Shown in pieces: positions 56,456 to 64,000 of a stretch of DNA of 64,000 nt. A model generated the notes under the pieces. It saw only the letters and a program-made list of their open reading frames with translations, did not search any database and was not told the DNA's origin. Numbering within the stretch: position 1 is the stretch's first letter; the number at the start of each line of letters is the position of its first letter. The translations under genes were made by a program, and so were the position numbers. This DNA comes from Buxus sempervirens (lineage: Eukaryota > Streptophyta > Magnoliopsida > Buxales > Buxaceae): positions 61,983,915-62,047,914 of the forward strand of contig OX387183.1 of the NCBI GenBank assembly GCA_947561395.2, written 5' to 3'.

Positions 56456-59400
56456 ATGAGTTCTACTGTCTCGACATCCCAAGGAGTACTCACACAGGCT
56501 AGGCTTGGCACTGAGACCCCACATGCACAGACTTCAGGTGCTTTTGGTCAATCTGAGCCAGAGTTTAATGAAAATGATGAAACAGAGTTACTGTCTGTGT
56601 CTTGGAATCAGGACTATGGATGTTTTGCTGCTGGCACAAGTCGTGGTTTTCGTATTTATAATTGTGAGCCTTTCAAGGAAACCTTTAGAAGAGACTTGAA
56701 AAATGGTGGATTCGGAATTGTTGAGATGCTTTTCAGATGCAACATGCTGGCACTTGTTGGAGGTGGAGCTAATCCTCAGTACCCTCCAAATAAAGTTATG
56801 ATTTGGGATGATCATCAGAGTCGTTGCATTGGTGAATTTTCATTTAGATCTGAGGTTCGTGCAGTGAAGCTAAGACGAGATCGCATCACAGTTGTTCTTG
56901 AGCACAAGATATATGTATATAACTTCATGAATCTGAAACTTCTTCATCAGATAGAGACTATTGCAAATCCAAAGGGACTTTGTTGCCTTTCACACCATTC
57001 AAATACCTGTGTGTTGGCTTGCCCAGGTCTTCACCAAGGTCAGGTGCGGGTGGAACATTTTGGTCTGAAAGTGACAAAATTTATCAGTGCTCATGATTCT
57101 CACATTTCATGTATCACGTTGACAATGGACGGGCTACTTCTGGCAACTGCAAGTACAAAGGGTACTTTGATTAGGATTTTCAATACACTGGATGGGACAC
57201 GCTTACAAGAGGTATTTCCATAGAATTGATTTCTGATCACTTTATTTTATTTTAGTCACTTGACTAACTGAATGTTATTGTCTTAATAAACATGGTCAAT
57301 CCTTCTGATATTTGATTTTAGCTAGGGCAATGCTATTGCTGAACCTGTTTGCTGTCTCTGAACCCTAAATCCCTAATGTTATCATAAGCTTCTTTGTTTC
57401 CAATAAAGGTTTTTTAATATGTTGTTAGTATGATTGAAGTTAAATATGTTTTTTACTTGAAAAAAAAGGTTAAATCCCGTAACGAGTTAAATATGATAAT
57501 AGTCCATTGGCCATATGGTGCTCTTCATTTTGTATTCTTAGATCCCATAACTGGTTTCGCTCTCTCTCTCTCTCCCCTACTTGTAGCTACCTCTGTATAT
57601 CTCCATTTCACATGCCTAGACCATTTTAGTATACTTTCTTTTATCTTATTTCTTCAGTAACATATAGATTCTCTTAGATATTTTCATTTCTTATTATCTT
57701 CTTAGTCTTCAGACATGTTCATCTAATCATTTTTATCTCAGAAACATTCATTCTATGTATATGTTGCTTTTTTGTTGTAAAAATTCTGATCACTACATTA
57801 TAGCAGATTGAGTAGCTATCTTTTAAGTTTTCCGTTTAGTTTAAGTGGTACATGTTGTTGACCACCTAATACCTCAAACGTGCCTCTCAATAAAAGCTAT
57901 TCAGCTCTTATTCTATGTGCAACATCTTCATCAGTATCTCTCTCCTAATGGATAATTGATCAAAGATAACAATATTTATTTCTTTTAAGAATCTCTTCAT
58001 CCTTGATTCTGATTATTGCTTTACCTTTTCTGTTATTTGTGCTGAAGTAACACACCTCTACTATTATAATTGGTTTTAATTCAATTTATTTTAGAATATT
58101 TTGATATGAAGTATCCTTTACAACTCTAATTTTAATATTTTGATACCAAGATATCCTTTACAACTCTAATTTTGCATTTAATCTTTTTAATTTAGTCCAC
58201 CAGAACTACATCATCTGCAAATGGCAGTCAAGAAGTCACCTCCTCTTGAATATGAGTAGTTCCTTCGTTTATAATTAAAAGCAAATAGATGGTGAATCAT
58301 TGCTGTCCATTGAGACACCAAAATTGGTGTGGATTGTTCCATTGGTCTGCGTTGTTCCATTAGATTTATGATTTGTGATATGATTCTGATATTCTATCGA
58401 AGTATAACCTCCAAAATATGATTTTGAGTCTCATAAAGAACTGTGTAATTGTGCACCTACTGATTCCATCTGTTTGGATTTATGACTGTTTGAAGCTCAC
58501 GAGTATTTTAGCTGATATACGTGAGGCTCACTGTGATGAATATATTGAATACTTGTGAATCTCACAAATCCATCAGCATGTAGTTTTGTGACAGTTTGAG
58601 ATTTGTGGCATGGCTGTGAGGTTCTTTGGCACGAGTTCTGGGCCCCATATTTGTCCAAACTGCCTGTGTCAATCACCACTCCGCAGGGTTTCTGTTCAAT
58701 TTCAGAAGATAATGTAAGGAGTTTCATCATGCCAATCCGTGTTTAATTAAAATCTCGTAATTGCCTGAGGACCTGGATCTCTATTAAGTCAGCCCTGTGA
58801 TTCTGATTCTTTGTTTCCATCATCTTGGCCATTGTAACCTTGAGTAGTTATTATTTCTTTTATGCCTGCAATGTTAATATTTTCATTGCATTTTAATGGG
58901 GATGGTTGATCTATCTGCACGCATAAAATTTTATCTTCATGTTTTCCATTTTTCAGTGGGATATCCGCACCACCAACCATGTCTTTTTCTTGGCCTACAC
59001 ATGTTAGCATTGGTATTTTTACTTTAACGTTTTGTTCTCAGCCTTGAATGTGTCTTTTTATTCTTCCCCACATCAGATGCTATGCATGGTAATGCTTCCT
59101 AATATTTGACTATTTGATAGTTGATGTAATGAATTACTCTCTCTCTTTCTTTCTCACACACACACATCAATAACAGATTTAATTTGTCAACTAATAAATC
59201 TTTCTTTGAAGCTACCTCAGAAGGATCTGTTTTTGGTTAGCCAAGAAATTCATCTGTATCTGAACATCCATCAAATTAGGATCATCAACTAGGGTTCTCA
59301 GTTTTTCCACTCCTGATGTGCGCATTAGACAATCCTCAATGGTTACATAAAAACACAATGATTTGGTCTTGGTAGCTGATTTGCAGTTAATACCATTTCA

Positions 59401-62400
59401 AATATTGGCATTCCTTTTTTTCTTTGAGAGGGAGATCTTCTTGAAGGTTCACTCTCTTTCAAACTCATCACACGCTCCTGCTTTCCATATTTCTATTTCA
59501 TTTTAATTCTTCAGCAATACAAGCAGCATGGTCTCATCTTTCTCTATTCGAAACTATGGGGTCTCCAGATCATTAGAAGTTTAAGATGATCCTTCAAAAT
59601 CTCAATTACGATATTCAAATTTGTAACTGATTCACAGAAGGATTTTTAAGGATAAATACAGCCCCAGAAGTGTCATCATTTACTCAACTGTCAGATTCAT
59701 CTTATTCTGGGTGTCAATGTAGAATCTTGCAAAGCCTTGGACTTTCAGTAATTCACACAATGTTCTAGATTCATCTTAATCTGGGCGTCTAATGTCTACT
59801 GTTCTGAGTGTAGGGGTTGTTGATTTGCTGTACACTCTCTGTCTCCTCTTTCTTTCAATCAATGAAGTTTTCTTATTAACCATCAAAAAAGAAGAAAAAG
59901 AAAAACTGATTCACTGATGTCTTGCATTTTTCTCAGATTATAAAAGCATGCAGCTGAGAATTAGCTTAATTTGAAATGAAGAATTCCAATTTCCCTTCTA
60001 CTGATGTATATTAAACATACAAGTACCAGAACCATGGTTAAATTTTCTAAATATTTTTTAATCTTAATAAAAAAAATCCTAAACCTCATTTGACTTAGAA
60101 ATAGGAAGTCAACCAACTGAAATATGGTAACTTGGAATCCTCTCTTAAATTGGTGGGCAACCTTCCCCTGCTGGAAGTCATACATGAGGGTATTTTTTGG
60201 ATTATCTTCAAAGAAAACCCCAAGGTGGTTTTGCATTTAGGGTTATTTTTCACGATTAAAGAGCACTCATGGGCCTTGAGATTTTGTACATGCATTAGGT
60301 CACTAACCTGTAATTGTAGGTAGAAGTTCAGTTTGTTTCTTTGGAAGAGTTGTAGGCCTGGAGTCCGAAGGATTCAAAACATTTTGGTCTCTCTCTTTCT
60401 CTCTCTCTCTCCCCCTCCTCCCTCCCTCATCCTGTCTGTTCTTTTCTATTTGTAGCGCATTTCTCCTTAATACTCTTGGGAATATTTGGACTTCATTTAT
60501 TTCTGAACTATACTGCACGGTATTGGATTTTGAATTTGGCACCTCAAAAGTGGTCTCTCTTCTGGTTTTTGACTTCTTGGTTAAGATTTGTTTATTGTAT
60601 GGTCTGAAGAATGTTCTAAACACATTTCTAGGGTGACCAATTTTTTTTCTGATGAATGATTAGAGGTATGTATTAAATATTAGAGCTTAACAAGTACAGA
60701 ATAAAAGAGAACTCATGAGGTATGGGTTTACATGTGAATTATAGTAATCTGAATTGACCAAACCCAAGTTCAGAAATCTCATTTTTAACTATCACTATTT
60801 GTTTCACTCTTAAGTATAGCATCTCGATGGCCATGATTGTATGATTTATCTATTTTGCTATTCTATGTAGGTCCGCAGAGGTGTGGACAAAGCTGAAATT
60901 TATAGCATTGCCCTCTCCCCAAATGTCCAGTGGTTGGCAGTATCTAGTGATAAAGGCACAGTTCATATATTTAGTCTGAGAGTTCGAGTGGTGGGGGAAG
61001 ACTCATCTACCCGATTCAGTAGTGCTCAAGGAACAGAGCTGCTTCGGCAGAATTCTTCGACTTCTGTTGATGCCCTTATAGCTCCAAATTCAGGTGCCAA
61101 TCCTGGTTCATCACTGTCTTTTCTGAAAGGTGAGGAAGGTTTATTCTTCTCTTGACAAAGTGAAAGATTACAAGGGAAGAGTCTGATTTTCTTTTAACAC
61201 AAGAAGGCCAAAAAAACTTGATCAAAGGTGTTCTTGAGGATGTTTTAATTAAAATACAACAAGAATGCCCAATCTCAACCAGTTGAAGTAAGATAATCCT
61301 TATCAACCACTCACAAGAGCTGTATCTTCATTTAGACCTTAATCCTTTTTTGTTCATTTGTCTATTGAGTCTAGCTATACTGCATGTTTTCCAGAGAATG
61401 CCTAAACCTAAGTTCAAAGTAATTGTTCAAAATTAATGATTATAGGGAATTAGTTAAATTTTACCATTGTCTGCCAACTGGACACATCTGACTAGCAATG
61501 CACAAAAAAGGATATAGCAATGCTAAATAACTGTAGATATTCTCCAGAATATTTCATCAATCAAGAGTCATATCTTTGGTAAGATGCTTTTTATTTACAA
61601 CTCCATGAGCATCCTTGGTCTTTTCCTTGCCCTTATTCAACTTTCCACCTTGCGCTTTCTTTCTCTTTGATTGAAAGTTTATTTTTAATATTAATATTTT
61701 TTTAACCTTGGAAATTATATATTGCTTCTGAAACATGGCAGGGGTGTTGCCTAAATATTTTAGTTCTGAATGGTCATTTGCTCAGTTCCATTTACCAGAA
61801 GAAACTCGGTTCCTTGCTGCTTTTGGATCTCAAAACACCATCATAGTTGTTGGCATGGATGGGAGGTACAGTTCTGTCTTTTTCCATTTGCTTCTAAAAT
61901 TCTCGTAAATTTGTTTTGTATCTTTAATGTTGTAGTTTTCTAGGTTTTAGTTATAATAAAGGAATTTTCTATATAGTACTCATTTTAAAAAGGAGTTATC
62001 TGTTGTTTCTTTTTTGCTTTTCATTTTGAACATATGGAAGATTAATTGCTTCTGAATTACCACATATTCTGATTTCTATGATTTAAGTTTGTTAAGGGAA
62101 CTAAGAATGCTAATGAACTAGTTTTGCCATACCAATACATTAAAAATCATGTATCCAGTCTTATTATGTTTTGCTGAATCAAAACTGATAAACTTTACCT
62201 GGGTTCTTTTTGGTCTTCCTCTTTCTCTATTTTTGGTCCTTCAATGTATACATAGCACTTTCTAATTGTCCCCTCCATGAGCCTTTACATACTCCATTTT
62301 AACCTACTTTGCTTTATCTCATCTCTTACTTAGGCTGCTCTTAGATGCTCACATTATGTTAACTGATTATTTTATATTTCCTACTCTTCCAATATATCTA

Positions 62401-63153
62401 CCTCAGCATCATAACCTCAGCAATTCTCATCCTATGAATATAATGCTTCTTCATTCCAAAGATTGTGCTTTGTTTCTCTTAGCTTGAATGGAATATGTTG
62501 GCCATTGAATACTCTAGATAAGTTCTTTTCTACTTTGGCCATCGGGTTTAATTTGAAGTTCATCATCCTTGTCAATTTCAGATGCACCTTGCTTGCTGGT
62601 GCTCCCTTTTCTATAGGCAATTTAAAATACATTCTTCATTCCCACCCCACTTATGTTTGGATCTCTTAATAGGCCCTCAACATTAGGACTTTTGTATCTC
62701 AATTATATTTAGGGGAAGGAAAAAGAAACTCAGAAACTGAGAAATCAATTTTGTGTCGAGAATCTTTTGTAAAGCAAATATCTCATATCTGCAATGAGGA
62801 TTGCACTAAAAAGCAAGGCACTTCCTTTCAAACTTAACAACAAAACAATTTTAACTATCAAGGTGGAAATGTGCATATACATATATATATATATATCGCT
62901 TTTTCATGATTGAAAAGGTGATGAATTGTTTCCCATCATTCCCGTTCTGCTGTTGAATGTTTTCAGCATTAAGTAATTGATTTACCAGCAGTAGGAGTGT
63001 GTGTGTGTTTTCTTTTCTCATTTTCCCCCCTAATAAATAGTGTTTTTTCATATCTCCAGCTTCTACAGGTGCAGTTTTGATCCTTTGCATGGAGGGGAAA
63101 TGTCCCAGCGGGAATATTTCCGTTTTCTTAAAACCGACAACCGACAGAGATAG
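56456..63153 (+). CDS. ATG18: ATG18 (PROPPIN, WIPI-like) autophagy protein
   Basis: Four exons in frame: 56456-57211, 60871-61129, 61742-61865 and 63060-63153, giving 410 residues, normal for plant ATG18a/c/d. The WD40 seven-blade propeller is recognisable from [54 protein letters not shown] and [19 protein letters not shown]. The phosphoinositide-binding arginines (VRRG, residues 253-256, the plant form of FRRG) open exon 2. PROPPINs bind PI3P and PI(3,5)P2 on the phagophore and help deliver membrane via ATG2/ATG9. The N-terminus [10 protein letters not shown] resembles the ATG18c/d subgroup, from memory. A 57-bp or so Ser-rich insert ([12 protein letters not shown] region) lies in blade 6, as in other plant members. 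Upstream in-frame codons before 56456 lack an ATG. Confidence 0.93.
57212..60870 (+). other. Long first coding intron of ATG18
   Basis: Bounded by AGAG/GTATTT and TGTAG/GTCCGC. It holds no recognisable gene. It contains a truncated LINE tail at 59625-59914 and CT-rich microsatellites near 57561 and 60391. Confidence 0.7.
59625..59914 (+). mobile_element. Short LINE tail in ATG18 intron 1
   Basis: AACTGATTCAC flanks the segment (59625-59635 and 59904-59914). The 3' end TCAATGAAGTTTTCTTATTA followed by ACCATCAAAAAAG is a typical plant L1-like terminus with an impure poly(A) tail. A 27-bp motif starting GATTCATCTTATTCTGGGTG is repeated once inside (about 59693 and 59767). Confidence 0.55.
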
Positions 63154-64000
63154 GGTGGTGAAATATCCTGAGCAATCTTTTTTACCTACCCATGTAAATA
63201 CCGTCCTAATATGCATGTGTAAGTACCATTTGTATATATGCATAAATGCGTCTGCTACATTGTATGCACACTTTAGGCAAAATGCTAAGCCTAATCATTC
63301 ATAATGATTATATCAAATTTATGATTACCATTACGGAAATATTGTTACGCATGTTGCTATCCGGTTGAGAGTATTTGTAGTTGAGAAATACCCCGACAAC
63401 CATAAGCTAAACAATTGGGGTATACAATTTCTGTTGTATTCACTAATCGTTCAAAAATTTTATATGGTTGCTAATTGAATATTTTTTTTACCCTTTTCGG
63501 AACATGCATTTGCTTGTGATAACGTTATTGCTTCACTATAAAGCAGGATGTATCATGTTGAATAAGGTTGGGGAAAATGAGTACGTCATTTGTTGGAGAT
63601 TTTGAGTCGAGTAAGGTGTTGGGACCTCTTCTTACTCTTAGTGCACGCATGACGCACAAGCAATGCAATATTGAAACCGTTACAATTAAATAAATGAACT
63701 TGAAAAAATGAGTTGCAACTCTTGTCTAGTCTATAGCAGGAGGATGTATTTTCATCTTTAATGAATCAAAAGGTACATTTTCTATTGGCACGGGTTGCAA
63801 TGTTGATGTTAAGGGCCGGGAATAGTTATTCTTGTTTTGGAGAGTAAGCAGTTGCTTTTAATAGCCTCCTCCTTTTTTTCTCTCTTTGTTTTTTCTTTTC
63901 CAATTCTATATTCTAGTTGTGTGGAAGGGTTTGTACGAAGCAATGTTCCTGTTGGAGTGGGTAACAATCACTAAGTTCACTTTTACCAAAAAAAATCTTT
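63154..64000 (+). other. 3' UTR and downstream flank of ATG18
   Basis: No gene is seen. The 3' UTR is expected in the first few hundred bases. The last 20 bases read TTTTACCAAAAAAAATC, similar to LINE 3' ends, but too little is visible to call an element. Confidence 0.4.

Overview
The window is nuclear DNA from a flowering plant. Genes are split by GT-AG introns, introns and spacers are AT-rich, a Ty1/copia element carries an initiator-methionine tRNA primer site, and a MIR319 precursor is present. Nothing bacterial is visible. The size of the gene spacing and the load of nested and truncated retroelements suggest a woody, repeat-tolerant eudicot or magnoliid, but the species cannot be fixed from the sequence alone.

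Layout. 1-1088: 3' end of an LRR receptor-like kinase (+). 3087-8881: five-exon ZIP-family metal transporter (+), whose exon 3 acceptor lies in a 69-bp tandem duplication. 9288-9463: broken fragment of a cytochrome bc1 subunit 8 (QCR8) gene (-). 11540-12499: single-exon DUF1191 type I membrane protein (-). 14500-20000: intergenic AT-rich DNA with small hAT elements and a micro retro-insertion. 20509-29394: eight-exon RNFT1/2-like membrane RING E3 ligase (+), with a 4.7-kb first intron full of LINE, RTE and copia remains. 29400-40800: TE island with a Tourist-like MITE, a decayed minus-strand copia 3' end, and a three-level nest (CACTA inside copia inside a truncated LINE). About 41750-44200: MIR319 locus (+). 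44200-48850: intergenic. 48850-56455: probable leader and first intron of the next gene, holding an RTE LINE, a GATC-rich minisatellite, two L1-like LINEs and a 1.4-kb hAT element. 56456-63153: four-exon ATG18 (PROPPIN) autophagy gene (+).

The genes do not form an operon-like system; they are independent eukaryotic transcription units. The receptor kinase, ZIP transporter and DUF1191 protein are membrane proteins. The RING ligase and ATG18 belong to proteolysis and autophagy. MIR319 is the classic regulator of TCP genes. From memory, the Arabidopsis ZIP gene At3g08650 and the DUF1191 gene At3g08600 also lie close together, so part of the left half may be ancient synteny; this was not checked.

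The most interesting signals are: (1) the ZIP protein reads as two tandem ZIP folds, the second with a degraded metal site; (2) the in-frame duplicated splice acceptor in the same gene; (3) the MIR319 hairpin with a possible leader micropeptide; (4) several extremely short retro-insertions (15-135 bp) with long perfect or near-perfect target-site duplications; (5) the three-level transposon nest; (6) a roughly 29-bp GATC-rich degenerate satellite. I found no sign of an entirely undescribed gene system.
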